Positions 36,368-48,946 of a stretch of 64,000 bases of DNA are shown piece after piece. The DNA comes from Dysidea avara (taxonomy: Eukaryota; Porifera; Demospongiae; Dictyoceratida; Dysideidae), in assembly GCF_963678975.1 (NCBI RefSeq), contig NC_089285.1:7860694-7924693 (forward strand), in the 5' to 3' direction. The notes under the pieces were generated by a model. The model was not told the DNA's origin. It was given only the letters and a program-made list of their open reading frames with translations, and did no database searches. The position numbers and the translations under genes are program-made. Numbering within the stretch: position 1 is the stretch's first letter; each line of letters opens with the position of its first letter.

Positions 36368-39300
36368 ATGGAAGAGTTGAGTTGCGCGAGAGCTTGTACG
36401 CCCGAAAGTACGGCTCCAAAGCGTCCCAGAAGCTCCCCAACGCTGCTAACACCTCATAGAGACCCCAAAAGAATGCCAAGAACACCACTGAGGGAGAAGG
36501 ATTGTAATGGGAATCATACTCTGCCACGTGTCTTATCAGAATCTTTTGATCGTGTCGTCAAGAAAGGAGCCAGTGCATCGCCAAAATGGTCTGACGCTGA
36601 ACTAAAGGCGCTTACAGAATTCATCTTATTCCATTCTGAGGGGAATTCCTGGCCTGCTCATAAACGGGATGTTTACTGGCAGAGTGCCAGTGAGTTTGTG
36701 CATACCAGGTCAGGGCACAGCATTTACAGAAGTGGTGAGTCATTTATAAATGTGTGCCACTTGCTATACCTAAATATTCTGCATCTAGGCATGGCCTGTC
36801 GGTTTAAAGTAGTAGGCTTGTTGTCTAGTAAGTTTAAGACACCAAAAGAAGCTGAAGTGCACTACTTAGGGCGGGGCAATGCACCAGTGACTGAGCCTGC
36901 ATCTACCAGCTCACAAAGGCCTACTGTTTGTGCAAGTGTACAGAGAGATAGTATAGATGTTTCCACCCTGTTGGTTTTATTCAAGAAGTTACCTGAAAAA
37001 GATCAATTGCAGGCTGTATCGAAGATGTTCACAGCATACCTCTCATCAGGCCATTGTCTTGTTCCTGAAGATTTTTTGATCCATGCAAAGAATGCTATGC
37101 TGCAGCTTAGACGCCATGGACGCTCCAATGTCTTATACAACCTAGCTAAAGGTATTGGAACAATGAGGGAGGATAACAGTGACTCAAAATTTCCAACGAA
37201 ATGTATGCCGATGGGGTTGGTTGAATATGCTGCAAATTTTTTTTCTTGTGATAATTTACAACAGGTAATAATAATGTATGTACTAAAATGTAGTCAATAT
37301 GCAGATGTGTCATGCTGTTATGCAGGTTTCGTGTCCCCTGGATTATCGGCTGTGGCAGCAAACAATGTATTGTCACTTTGGACAGAAGTGGTCCAAGCTG
37401 CATCATGGGCCTTTATGGAGTGTTACATTTTCTGCACAATCTTCTGAAAGTAGTCACAGTAGTGCTGATCAACATTCATTTGGACGGAATCCCCTTCAGG
37501 TATAACATTGATTGCACTTAACAAATTAGTACCTTTTATAAATAAATATAGGCTTTGGTTAATATCCCCGGCATTTCAGAAAGGACAATACGACGAGATA
37601 TTGCTTCGAGTGAAATACATTTAAATTCACAAATACAGGTACACATGCATGTTTGTACATAATGTAATATATAAGCGAAGTACTACTCTGTATACGATTG
37701 TGGTTTCTAGCTAACCGTCCTAGATGAAGCAGCTAAGTCTAACCCTGATGCATGGTGGTGGCTCAAAGCTGATGGGTGTGATATTACCAAAGGCCTGAAG
37801 GAGTCTGTAAAACTACAGTGGAGTGGAGATGTTGACCTGAACGATGGTTCTTTGCAAAAACAGTGTGATGCTTACAATAAACGTTTAAAGATGGCAGAAA
37901 ATGCTGGATTAGATAGAAACCAAGCTGGGAAAGATTTCAAGAATATCTTGAAAGATTTGGCCGAAGATTTGAATTTTCTTAATGCAGGTACTGATAACGT
38001 AATTTTACAAATTGAATTTTATATATTTCTTACAGAATTGATAAGGTCAAATGATGTGTACTCTGAAAAGCTGCATTCAAACAAGTACAATGACAAAGAT
38101 CTGATCAACTTGAGCTGGAAGCTTAAGGAACTGGGGGATCTTAACGAGATGGGTAGAAAATTGCATTCAGATATTGATGTACTGTCTGCAAAGATTGGCG
38201 AACACCAGCACTCATGGCAACAAGATAATATCCCTAGCCAGCTGAAGGAGATCCGCACGAATTTAGTGGCATTCATCAGGGGCATCACCCGGCACCAGCG
38301 AACTGCAGCGACCCACATTTTAGTGTTTATGATTAGCAACGAAGAACGTAGGGAGAAGCCATATGCAATACCCGAGCAGTGTCTGCCGTACAAGGGATTG
38401 ACTGATGGTAGGGTTCGTGAACTTTCAAACAAGCTAATTGAAGAGATGACGAAAAGGAAGATGAAAGTGGCTGGTGAGTGCGTATATACACACATGCAAT
38501 CATATTGCTATTTGGCAGAGGAAAGTTTGGCAGAGGAAAGTTTGGCCTATTTGGAAACTTAAATGCCTAATAAGATCCACAAATTGCTTAAAAGTTTTCC
38601 TCACTAAACCTTACCAAGAGTAAATTCTCTGAACTTGCTTAATGTATAGAAATATTGCTTTTAATTATAGCTATTGCTTTTAAATAATATGTAGGGTTTA
38701 CGACAGATGGTGAGTGGAATTCATTGCGTATGAAAGGAAACACTCGACCGCTGTCAGTGCTGCAGATTCGTAGTGATGTTAGACGACAGTATGGACACAT
38801 GAAACTTCAGAAGATGATTGAAATGATTACTCCAGTGTGTAAGTAGACTATGTAATCTGAATACGCATCACTGTGTTGATACATATGTAGGTGATGCTGA
38901 TGGCCAATGCACTGCACGTGCCTATAATCCTGCTGTACCTGCAGACCTGCTTAAACAGGTTCATGGATGGTTTAAAACAGGTGCAACAACCGATGATGCG
39001 ATTGACCGTCTGAGGCTGCAAACTGTACCAGCTAGATATACCTTTCACACTTGGATAGAGGGTCTGTTAGCAAGTGACATTGACCTGTTTATTGTAACAA
39101 TATCCGGGTTAGGTAAAGATGAAACAAAGGCAGAAAAATTAAAATCAATTTTGGCTCAGCTTGAATACAAGCATCAAGTTGACCTTTGGCAATCCAAAGG
39201 TGTGCCATTCAAGGAGCATCTGTATGTCCCAGAGATTCATCCAAAGACAGGACTGGGCTTTTGTGAACGGGAAGATGAGGGTCACGTCTTAAAGGTTAGT

Positions 39301-40463
39301 ATAGAGTCTCTTTGTGCTTTTGTAGTGGTCATCACTTAAACATGACACATTGAAATATACAGTATGGATGGGTGTGAGAGAGCATTCGGGGACCAAAGCC
39401 ATATTTCTGTATATTTTTAGTTATGCTTGTCTGTAAATTCATAATTGTTTGGCATTAAAATTCATTCCTTTATTGAATATAGCGCATAGGACATAGCCTG
39501 AGACAAGGTGGAAACGATGATATCCAGCTGGAGAGATTCGAAGAAGCTCTTCATGATTCGTCTGCTGGGCTCACCTATACAGCTCTCTCAGGAGTGAGAA
39601 AGCAGTCTGTGGAGGACGTAGAGAGATTGTTCAGTGGATCTTTAGTGAAATGGATGGAGAATAAAGGCTACAAGAAAGAAGCCACAATTGGAGACGTGCC
39701 TGTGACGAAAGGGGACTGACAAGTGCACAGCGCAGTAAATATAATGCTGATTTTCTCAGCTACCTCCTGGACGATTTGATGCCTTGGCATCAACAAGCCG
39801 AACTTCGAGACTTCAGTCTTTTAGAAGTCAACAGGTAAATAAACATATTTAATGTGTAAATATTTCATATATAATTGCTGATTTAGAAATATTACAAGAG
39901 TTAGGGGGTTTAGTAGAGAAACATTAATTGCACTAATTGCAAACATCGAGTCCCGTGAATGGAGACATGAATACATCACTAAGCACAACCTGCCCCCAGA
40001 GCATCCTCGGGCAAGTACAACGGACGATGTAGAATGTTTTTTCAGCTTGCTCCGTGACAGCGTTGGGAGAGACTTCACTCTAAAAGAGGTTCAGGATTTT
40101 CAAAAAATTACATTTCTGTACATGTGCATTGTTATGCAGGTTCTATATGGCTGGAGAAGGGTGACACATGAATTTGTTAAAAGGATTGATCCTGATTTGC
40201 CATTTTATTATTATACATCAGCCCACAGCCGTTTCTACGAAGGAGAGATGCCTGACTTTGAAGCAAGACCCAATAAAAATCCTAAACCAAAACGTGCTCC
40301 CAAATATGAAATGCTTGGATCCAATAACCGGGTGACACTTGCAGTTCGGAATTCTACCTCAATCCGAGCTACATTTCATAATTTGCCAGTTGAGCTGCCA
40401 CCCCCACCCGGCACTTACAACCAACTAACACACGAACATTCATATACAAATTGTCATAAATAA
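36368..40463 (+). CDS. Gene B: Myb/SANT-like multi-exon gene of the CACTA locus
   Basis: Ten exons: 36368-36734, 36789-37264, 37326-37499, 37552-37638, 37711-37987, 38036-38473, 38695-38838, 38891-39294, 39483-39834 and 39887-40463. The first in-frame ATG is at 36368; frame is kept through eight junctions, with introns as short as 48 and 54 bp. Residues 71-150 (PKWSDAELKALTEFILFHSE and onward, with W74) look like a Myb/SANT DNA-binding domain. Further on are WWWLKADGCDI..WSGDVDLNDG, a helical charged middle, and TTDDVECFFSLLRDSVG near the C-terminus. A frameshift lies in exon 9: the frame hits TGA at 39717-39719, but the -1 frame continues coherently (GLTSAQRSKY) to the next junction. Total about 1,100 codons. 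I know this protein type only as an unnamed invertebrate family; a DNA-binding accessory role is inference. Confidence 0.65.
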
Positions 40464-40465
40464 GT

Positions 40466-41436
40466 CTATTTAAATGTACTACAGCTTTGACAAACAGTCT
40501 TAGACCAAGTTCCATTCAAAGTGATGATGATTCCAGCGTACCAGCCTGGATTTTTGTAGTACACTTTGACCATAATCCGATCAAAACGGACTGCTAGTAT
40601 TTTGTCTGCATCCATGGCATTGTGGACATCAGGTAGTGCTTCAGACACAACATATCCGATCCTCTCCCATTCCTTGTCAGCCTTACACATGAAGGCAATG
40701 GCACGAGAATCAAAACAGTTTGTTGGTTCTTTCTTTAACTGCACCGGAACAGTCTGTCCGTCTTTCAACTTCTTGCTAGCTAAAGCTAGCAATTCTTGGT
40801 ACCTTTTTTCTTTATTGGCCCCAATACACTTAAACACCACGGAGTGAGTGATTGGTGGGACTACTGGTTCATCCGTATTGTCACTCTCATCATCATCAGA
40901 TTGCAATTGATGATTGGTGGTAGATGCATCATCACCGTCTTCATCATTACTGCTGTTTACTTGCTCCCCATCCTCCACATCGTCCAACCATGCCCAGTCC
41001 CAAATCACAAAAACTTGGTTATCCCGGAACAACTTGTATTGGGACACATCAATTGATTTGGCAAATTCTTCAACCTGCAAAAATAACATGGAATATTTCA
41101 ACATTTATATGAATAGTAAATATTAATCATGTACACTGTATGCACGCTGTCATAACCCCTCAGCGCTTGTAGAAATCGTGTGATTTAATGGCTCACCTCG
41201 ATAAGAAAGGCATTGTCGTGACTAACAGGCAGTCTGGCTACTGCTGGCAGGTGGTGATTTAAATTCTCGCATTAACGGACAAAACCATCAAAAACGTGCA
41301 GCGTTCCATCTTCGATGTCTTTCCAACGAAACTTTGCCTCTCTTATAAGCGGCTTAAATACCGGAAAGCTGGGAACAACGTACTCAAGTCGGCTTCCTGT
41401 CTGGAGAACTTCAACGTCAACTACGTACTCCGACAT
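40466..41436 (-). pseudogene. Gene C: HIRAN-domain protein with in-frame stop
   Basis: Exon 1 is 41197-41436 (ATG at 41436, MSEYVVDVEV) and exon 2 is 40466-41074, joined in phase 0 over a 122-bp intron. The frame is open for 282 codons except for TAA at 41272-41274 (codon 55). After an acidic linker, exon 2 holds a HIRAN-type block: GQTVPVQLKKEPTNCFDSRA then IAF....ERIGYVVSEALPDVHNAM, matching the usual (L/V).REPxNxxDxxAI.V...VGY pattern. In HLTF and related proteins HIRAN binds DNA ends; here a DNA-binding role is inference. Its stop codon faces that of gene B with 2 bp between. The single stop may be a recent mutation or a sequencing error. Confidence 0.65.
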
Positions 41437-41439
41437 TTT

Positions 41440-42600
41440 TTCCTCAGATTCTAAACAAGGAATTTCAAATATGCAATTAAACGTAATAATTTTCAGTAGC
41501 GTTTATATCGTGTCCAACCTCCTCTGGCATTGCACTAATAGTTGCTAAGCCTCAGTGTTGGCCACCTGAAATACTGATGGGCATTAAATAGAACTCCATT
41601 ATATTCTGGAATTCTCTGTTTATGATAGCAAACATACCTACAGCGTTATAGTCTAACTCCCATAATCGAATTGACGTAGGTGTGCTTATAAAAGGAATGG
41701 AGTAGGTCAAGCTCTGTTGGTCTATGGACTATTAGCCTGTATATGCTTTGCAGAGCATGCATAGCAAATCAATGATTGAAAGTGAGATTTGTAATGCTGA
41801 GGTCTATCTGCTAGCAGGTTTCTAACTAAGTTAGTTAGAAACCAGCAGGTTTAGCAGGTTTCTAACCATTTTAGAAACTTACATGTACTAGCAGGTTTCT
41901 TCATGGTTTCTAAAGACCTCATAATCTGCCAAAGATCAAAGCATACTATGCATAGCATTTCTAATAGTTGGGTAGAATCAAGTCCAGACCTATAGCTGCC
42001 TTAAATTCAGTACAACTTGAAGCATTCCGATAAGTATATAGTTACTGTTTTATATCACAGAATTAATGTTCTACTCACTTACTGATAGATGCCTTCAGAT
42101 AACTACAACTTGATAACACCAAACTTTATGGGTTGCCTATCTTCATATAAGTACATATATTTGTCTCTCCAAGCACATGTTAGTCACAGTTATATTCGTT
42201 AGTATGGCAAGCGATCAGTAACAAAATTCTACCTGACATCCAAATCTCGACCCGATGTCAAAGTACATTCTCGACCTGAAGTCGAAAATAATTCTTTTTG
42301 TGCACTGTTGTGTGATACGCATGCGCTATAACCGCAACGCCACGCGTCTAGGTATAGCTGTGGAAAAGACATCGTAATGATAATCCATCAGTATCACAGT
42401 TTATGGACAATACTCAGGCATTGATTGTTCAAAAATCTCTTGCATTGGTAGGTAGTAAAAGCATCACTCGTAAAAGACAAATGCTGGACTTATCACCTCT
42501 CTCAAGACCAATGCCCAAACGTCCATGTAGCAGGACAATAAAATTTAGCTGACTTTATTACATGATAATTATACATATACAAAATTGTTCATGCGTACAT
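41440..42600. other. Region right of gene C
   Basis: AGCAGGTTTCTAAC-type words repeat in both orientations at 41813-41912. A plus-strand ORF of 49 codons starts at 42403 (MDNTQALIVQKSLALVGSKS), basic near its end; I do not recognise it and no splice partner is clear. A CpG-bearing stretch at 42280-42370 precedes it. Confidence 0.3.
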
Positions 42601-42624
42601 AATAGTCAATGCAATGTTAGTCAC

Positions 42625-42860
42625 TGTAGTGTTTTCCGTATACCTTTTTTTCCTTTAATGTTCACTTTGGATGCTGTTTTATAATCTTCAAACAATCTGT
42701 TAGCCTCTGATAGTGAACCATAAATCTATGACCCCCTTCAGTAATGCTAATAATGTCACTTCATCAGCAATATCTGAGATCAATTCCCAATGGAATATTA
42801 CATTTGGGTCATTCAATGTTTGTAGTGTTGTTTCATTCTTTGTGTGACCCTTAATGAGTA
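42625..42860 (-). pseudogene. C-terminal fragment of an unnamed invertebrate gene family
   Basis: The minus strand reads NDPNVIFHWELISDIADEVT, LLALLKGVIDLWFTIRG and then, after a frame change, ANRLFEDYKTASKVNIKGKK and GIRKTLQ before a stop. This LW(I/F)TIRG...(A)..W/LF..YK....K..KGIRK pattern is one I associate with repeated, unnamed sponge and cnidarian predicted proteins. The frameshift between TIRG and ANRL marks it as broken. It might be the 3' end of the gene at 44.5-46 kb. Confidence 0.4.
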
Positions 42861-44489
42861 GTTTATAAGATACCTGTTAAATGGCTTTGAAGCAATTATA
42901 TGTGTCCGCTTCAGTCCTCCACAATCATTGTTCTTTAGCCATATCTTCACATACTCACAATATGATGCTATGGCAGTTATACTGTTGCAGTCTTCACCCA
43001 GCATTGTGTGCCATAAGCGGCATTTTTCTTTTCTAAGCTTGCCTTCATTATAGCATCAGAATCAGGGTTTCCTTTCCAGCAGCACACCAGCACCCACTTC
43101 TTTAACAAATCATCAAATAATGTAACACTGCATATAGTACTAGTAATAATAACAATAAGCTCTAGGTTGCATAATATATGAAAAACAAATACGATACTGC
43201 ATGTATTTCAATTAGTAGTTCAGTTAGCTACAGCTCATCTTCAAGCTCTACGTCATCTTCAAACTCTAGGCTTGCTACTGATGGTCCTGCTAGTAATTTT
43301 TTTTTGCAGCTCAAGAAACAAAAAAAGTTTAAAATAAAAAGATTAAACAAGTCAAATTAAATTGGGCCAAGCAATTGAGTGAAGACAGTAACATAAAATT
43401 TTCTTAACATCCTTCATCAAGCATTTAATGTAATTCAAGAATTTTGTAATATTTACAGAAAAAAAAAGAACAGGCATATAGCTAGCTACTGTAGTCACGC
43501 TGAGCGAGTCGGCAGTGTTCAAACAGAAGCTAGCTACTCAGTACAGTCGATTTCACGTACACATGTGTTTGAACAATATGGTGTGCTTTATGTCTGGTCT
43601 CTACACAATCATGAAAGCAGCATGAAAAAAGTTGTATTAAAAAGAATGGCATTTCCTCCTTACAACACTTCCATTATATACCTGTGCAAAGAACTGATTT
43701 CTTGCCATACACGAAACCAAAATGGAGCTGTAATCAACTGTATAGCTAGAAAGCATCTGCAAAAGGTTTAGTGCCAGTTTTGTTGGAGAGTCATGCACTG
43801 TGTAACTGCATGAATACAAATGGCTAAATTAACAAACAGCTTGATAATAAACACATTCTGTACCTTTCTCAGCATGTTGTTTATTGGGGAGGAGCAGATT
43901 TCTGCCTATCATAACTACAGCAAAGACGATTGCAATTGAAAGTCCACCTGGCATCGCTCTACATAGCATTCAAGTAGAATTAAGTGATAGTTAGTTAAAT
44001 GCGGCTGAACTGAAGCATGCCATGGTTGCTAGCTATAAAACTTCATCCGACGAAGCTACGTAATCATCAATATTGTCATTATGCATGCAGCTAAATCAGT
44101 TAATCTCGTTAACTCTATTAGCATATTATTAGTTTAGACTGGGAATGAGATGCATGGATGAGGACCAGATTGTTAAGCCACTAATATTATATAGCTATGT
44201 GGTATAAAAATAATTGTTTACTCTCCATGCTTTAATAGCTAATGTACTGTGCTACCATCGTTATATTTGTTAAAGGCATCAATGTTGGCACACACATATT
44301 AGCTGGGTTTGAAGCTTTCATTTCAGTAATGCTGATCAGGAAAGTCGTTAGACCTACTACACAAAACAAAGAAAGAAGTATCCTGGACCAACCTCTAAAA
44401 AAATGACAGTGTAGTGGTTCTTTCCAATGATGGACTTAAATACAAGGCTATAATTTTTTGCATTCAGTTAGAACAACAGAAGCTTAGTG

Positions 44490-46020
44490 AGTGTTACATA
44501 GGAGCGGGATGCCATCTTCAAATTGAATGTTATTGTATTGTTACAGCTGTATCCCTGATGAATAAAGGGCTTGATGACGTTCTTGACATCATATGGCAGT
44601 CCATTTTTACTGTGGCCTCCTTCACTACCATTTGCTGGCGTATAAATTAAAATCAACAACGTATCGACAATGTATTCACTGAGTAGTGTAGCTACTGGTG
44701 ACTGCAAGAACCCAGTACTTGAATTCCAGCTTGTTTTTGATGACCACACCACGTGAAACAACAAAAATTATGTTGGACTATGCAGAGCTTTTAAATCAAT
44801 CACACGGTACATATTTGATATTAGCTTGGCGGCAGAGAACAAGATGCTTTGCTTTGTCAGTAGTAATGTGGTGTTTCCACTTTAGATGCGTCAACAATTG
44901 CTTCACGTTTGCGCCACACAAATCACAATCTTTTGGTTTCCTCTGGTACTTTTTATTTGACTTTTGATCTGTATTTAATGGAAATAAATTACTGGTCAGA
45001 TTTTGAAGAGATTTTACCTTTTGTTGAATTGTTATCTGTGATGTCTTCGTTTGCTATTTCTTTAGTCACAGGCTTGTATGTCTAAATGTGTACTCACAGT
45101 GTATTGCTTAACTTGATTTAATTTACAAGGGTAATAGCACCAGATTTCTTACTCCGTGTATTTTGCAGAATTCTCTTCCTTGGCCTCTGCTTGTATTCAT
45201 ACACATAACTACATGTATACAGCTACTAAAGTGCCTTGCCTAAAGGCAGTGTGTTTCTTGATTGTCCAAAAGTTTTTATCCATATTGCCTACAACATACA
45301 ATGGCACTATAAAAAATAAAAAGTATCTAGAACTCACAGTATCGTATCAGATTTTGCTTCTAGTTTATCAAGTCTTTCACCAAATGTCCCAAGCTTAAAA
45401 AGGAACAAAATAACCATATGCACTTATAAGAGTGTCTGAACTATGTCCATGCTTTCATAAATGTCTACAGGTTCTGTCTTAGTGGATGCTTCAGCTGTGA
45501 ATGCACCATCAATAGGTGGCTCAGCATCAGTCAATTCAGTTGTGCAAAAGTCTGCTGGATCTGTCTTAGTGGATGCTTCAGCCGTCAATATACCACCATT
45601 CATAGGTGGTTCACCGTCAGTTGATACAATTGTGCTTCTGGTTTTGTCATTAAGATCAAAAGACAACTCTACAATACTTGTGGATTCATCAGTTTCGTAG
45701 TGCTGTCATCGTCGTCATCTAAAGGTGATTCAACATCAATGGTGCTTCCGGTTTTGTCAGTGATAACATTAAGATCATTTGAAGGTATCTCTACGGTACT
45801 TGTGGCTGTATTCCTGTTAATAGTGCTGTCAACAATAATGTCATTGTCATCCAAATGTGGTTCAACACCAACAGTGCTTCCAGTTTCATCAGATGATAAA
45901 ATTGGAGGTAACTCTACAGTACCTGTAGATCCATCAGCTGCATTTGAAGGCAACTCGTCAGTGCTTATAAATCCATCAGCTACATTTGAAGGCAACTCGT
46001 CAGTACTTATAATAGTTAGT
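44490..46020 (-). pseudogene. Decayed multi-exon gene: acidic repeats and C2H2-like finger
   Basis: Minus-strand pieces, 5' to 3': an acidic Ser/Thr/Asp-rich repeat region (about 45424-46015) with one frameshift near 45690; 45338-45393 (LGTFGERLDKLEAKSDTI); 45018-45081; 44811-44968 with CDLCGANVKQLLTHLKWKHH, a C-x2-C-x9-H-x4-H finger-like motif; and about 44490-44701. The 45018, 44811 and 44701 exons join in frame by GT-AG sites. The plus strand is also open over the repeats, but finger and splice sites favour minus. No start codon was found. The junction into 45018-45081 does not keep phase. Family unknown; likely of transposon origin. Confidence 0.38.
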
Positions 46021-47047
46021 TATGTTTCGTCTTTTCAATGATAAAAGTATGCACAATACTATAAGATAGACCAGTGGATTAACAAGCATCCAATATCGAG
46101 CAATGGGTACTCTATTCCAATAAGTAAGCACCCATTACTTCTCAGCTACGATGAAAACCTGACATACAAAGTATAGTACTATTGTTATGAAACACATTTT
46201 AAGTCAATAACAACGATAAATTACTGTAAAGATCCACTGTACGGAAGCTTAAATGCTATAATTACGAACGTGAACTAATTTTAGTACAATCGTTTATTGA
46301 TGCCACCCTGAAATATCCGTTATGCAATTCACAAAATATGGACGATATCTGCAATGACAAAATGTGATATTTGACTAAAATGCGGGGGCTGTGGAGACTT
46401 TGGCATGCAGTATCGGAAATGAAAAATGTGACCGGATTTGACAAAACCCGGCTTCGACGCACAAAGATCAAAAAAAATTTTATTGCATAAATCAGGTCTA
46501 CATAACGTAATGCAACTGTGTTTAAAGTTTTAAAGCCATTCGATAATCCGTTGGTCAGATATAGGCCATAATGAAGTACAACAAACTCACTTTCAGGGTT
46601 TTCCGCATACGTGAACTTGACAAATTGTTGACAGCCGCTTCGACAAATCACCTGTAATCGCCATTACTAAATTCGATAAAAAGCGTAGTTATACAGAGCT
46701 GACCATGGCTAACACGTGACTTGATTTAGAATGTACTAGCAGTGTTAGGCGAAGTGATAAGAGAAGCGAACGATCGAGCAGTGGCTACTGATTTGTGTTT
46801 AGCGTATTTCTTGCTACTACAGGTTAGGATTTAACATAATCGTGATAAAAGCTTATAACGCACTTTATATAGAATTTATTTTATTATGAAGTAGCTAACA
46901 CAGCAAGTTTTGTCAATACCGTATAACGGGTTATTTTCCCGAGGTGTAAATTTTCCTGAATTTCCCGAATAGGCTCACTACTCGGGAAAATTTATTCTGC
47001 GTTAACACCGATTGTGGGATCATTTTCAGTGAAGGCGGGATATAAAG

Positions 47048-47530
47048 ATGTCTAAATCAATTTTGGATTTTTTCTCCAAGAAGAGGTCTGATGCTCATTT
47101 GCCTGATCCCAGAGGCCTGTTAAGCAGCAAAATGCTTCCCTCTACTATAGCGTCTGCTAATACAGAAGTCCTGCGTGTCATGAATGGCCGTTGTCCAAGT
47201 AAGCTCAAGTCTGCTGGCGGAAAACGGGGCGGTTACAACAAATACTCTCCAGAGTTCAAGGCAAAAGTAGCTAGCTATGCTATCGAGAACAGCAATTGTA
47301 GAGCTGCTCAAAAATTCAGCAGTACAGATAAAGTTATTGACGAGAGCTCCGTGCGAGGGTGGGTTACAACATACAAGAAGGAGGTGGAAAGGAAACGAAA
47401 AGCTGGGGAGGAGGAATCTATATCTTTGCTACCTCTGGCGAAGCGTGGTCGGCCATTACTTCTGGGAGATACTCTTGACACCGAGGTCAAGTCTTACATT
47501 GCGTGTCATGAATGGCCGTTGTCCAAGTAA
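47048..47530 (+). pseudogene. Truncated pogo/Tigger-like transposase, N-terminal part
   Basis: ATG at 47048 opens a 160-codon frame. It begins MSKSILDFFSKKR, with an I-x-x-F-F core resembling a PCNA-interacting peptide, and continues with a helix-turn-helix-like segment (KYSPEFKAKVASYAIENSNC, then VRGWVTTYKKEVERKRKAGE) and KRGRPLLLGDTLDTEVKSYI. In complete relatives a second HTH and a DDE domain would follow. Here the frame switches, after VKSYI, into a second copy of a 65-bp segment already present at 47175-47239, and stops at once. No DDE domain is found downstream to 48.9 kb, so the element is internally deleted. Confidence 0.55.
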
Positions 47531-47566
47531 GCTCAAGTCTGCTGGCGAAAAACGGGGCGGTTACAA
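47175..47566. repeat. 65-bp direct repeat inside the truncated transposase
   Basis: GCGTGTCATGAATGGCCGTT through GGGCGGTTACAA occurs at about 47175-47239 and 47501-47566 with a single base difference. The copies lie in different reading frames relative to the ORF. Confidence 0.85.
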
Positions 47567-47599
47567 AATTCGTCATCGTGGGTGACCTTATTGAGGTCT

Positions 47600-48940
47600 T
47601 CAAGATTTTGTATATATGGGTATTATAACATCAACCCTACTGAGTTTTTTTTACACCAGCTGTACTACCAACACTACAGGTCATCACATGAAGTTATTTC
47701 ACATGCCAGGTTAAATGTTCGATCAAATTTCTTTGCACGACACAAAATAAAACTTGACAACTATTGGAATTTAACAGGTCATAAGTATCAACAAAGGCTT
47801 TTAGTCTTGTTTTTGCATATCCATTTGAGTTTATACCAATATGATACTGTGATTGCCTTCCATAATAATTATGTTTATAACTAATATAATAACCTCTGCG
47901 TAGACCATATAAACAACTTGATATGTATTAATTCATAGGGATATCCATGCATGGTGGCAGACTCCATGTGCCTACCAAACCCCACAGTGATTTCAATCAG
48001 TGGATCAAGTGGAACAATAAGGACCTAACAATAGTCTATCATCTTAGTGCAAGTCAAACAGCACCAATAACTTATTTTAATGCTAAACTTTAACATAAAT
48101 CTCCAATGTTTTGCTCGAAGGCACCGTATATAATGATCTGCTGCATGCAGCTCCCTTATAGCAAGATAACATAGTGACAACCTTCCATTGGTTTGTTAAA
48201 ACAAAAACTACATACATAAAGCATTTCACCAACTTCATTATTCCTTCTAACAGACTATCACACTGACTAAATGGCATAAGGTGCTTACGAATAATATCTT
48301 AAGTTGATCCCACTATCTGCTTTAACTGCCATGCAGACAGCTATGTACTCTTTGGCATGCTTGAGCCATTATGTACATAGCTACCTATATACTTTTTAAA
48401 ATGTCTCCAACTTTACTAAATAATACAAAGCATCTCAATCTGACATGAAGTATGGAGGCTGATACTCACAATGTTTGCTTTGTGAAGTAGCCAAATATGG
48501 TTGTAGTCATTAAACCACTGAGATTGAGACTTCACTCTTCTTAATATTTAATTAAATCCTATATGGCATATGTCATCGGTCTGCTGGCAACCTGCAACTA
48601 TGTTCTCACCCTTACAAATTTCAAAATAAGCCACTTTTGCATATGCTACACATAGCAAATGAAATTATTACATCTATCCAGAAAATGTTTCCACATATGC
48701 TTTCTTTCAACACCTGTACAAGCAAATTGGAAATGTTTAATTGGACTGGTGGGAGTATATTTCTGAATCAACCATTAAACACTTGACAAGATAAGCCTTC
48801 TTGTAAAATGCACATGTGGTGCATATTCCTGCATGGCCGCAGGGCAATATGACAGTCTTTCTTTTCAACTGTGCAAATCTGGCACAAATCCATGTTGACC
48901 TATAGTATAAATACAGTGAGTAAATGATTCCACTACAAAT
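47600..48940. other. No supported gene
   Basis: AT-rich sequence with scattered short ORFs. It may contain the remainder of the deleted pogo-like element and the 3' side of the gypsy-like copy, but no recognisable coding, terminal repeat or LTR is seen. Confidence 0.3.
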
Positions 48941-48946
48941 AACACA

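Noticed and set aside
39700..39722. Programmed -1 frameshifting in gene B
   Set aside because: The zero-frame codons are AAA GGG, which do not match the X XXY YYZ slippery pattern, and no downstream structure is obvious. A mutation or error is simpler.
24000..41800. CACTA/TAGTG terminal inverted repeats of the three-gene locus
   Set aside because: I compared the flanks by eye and found no convincing pair, so element ends are left undefined.
45461..46041. Plus-strand ORFs with Ser/Val-rich repeats
   Set aside because: They mirror the acidic repeats of the minus strand; the adjoining finger and splice sites favour minus.
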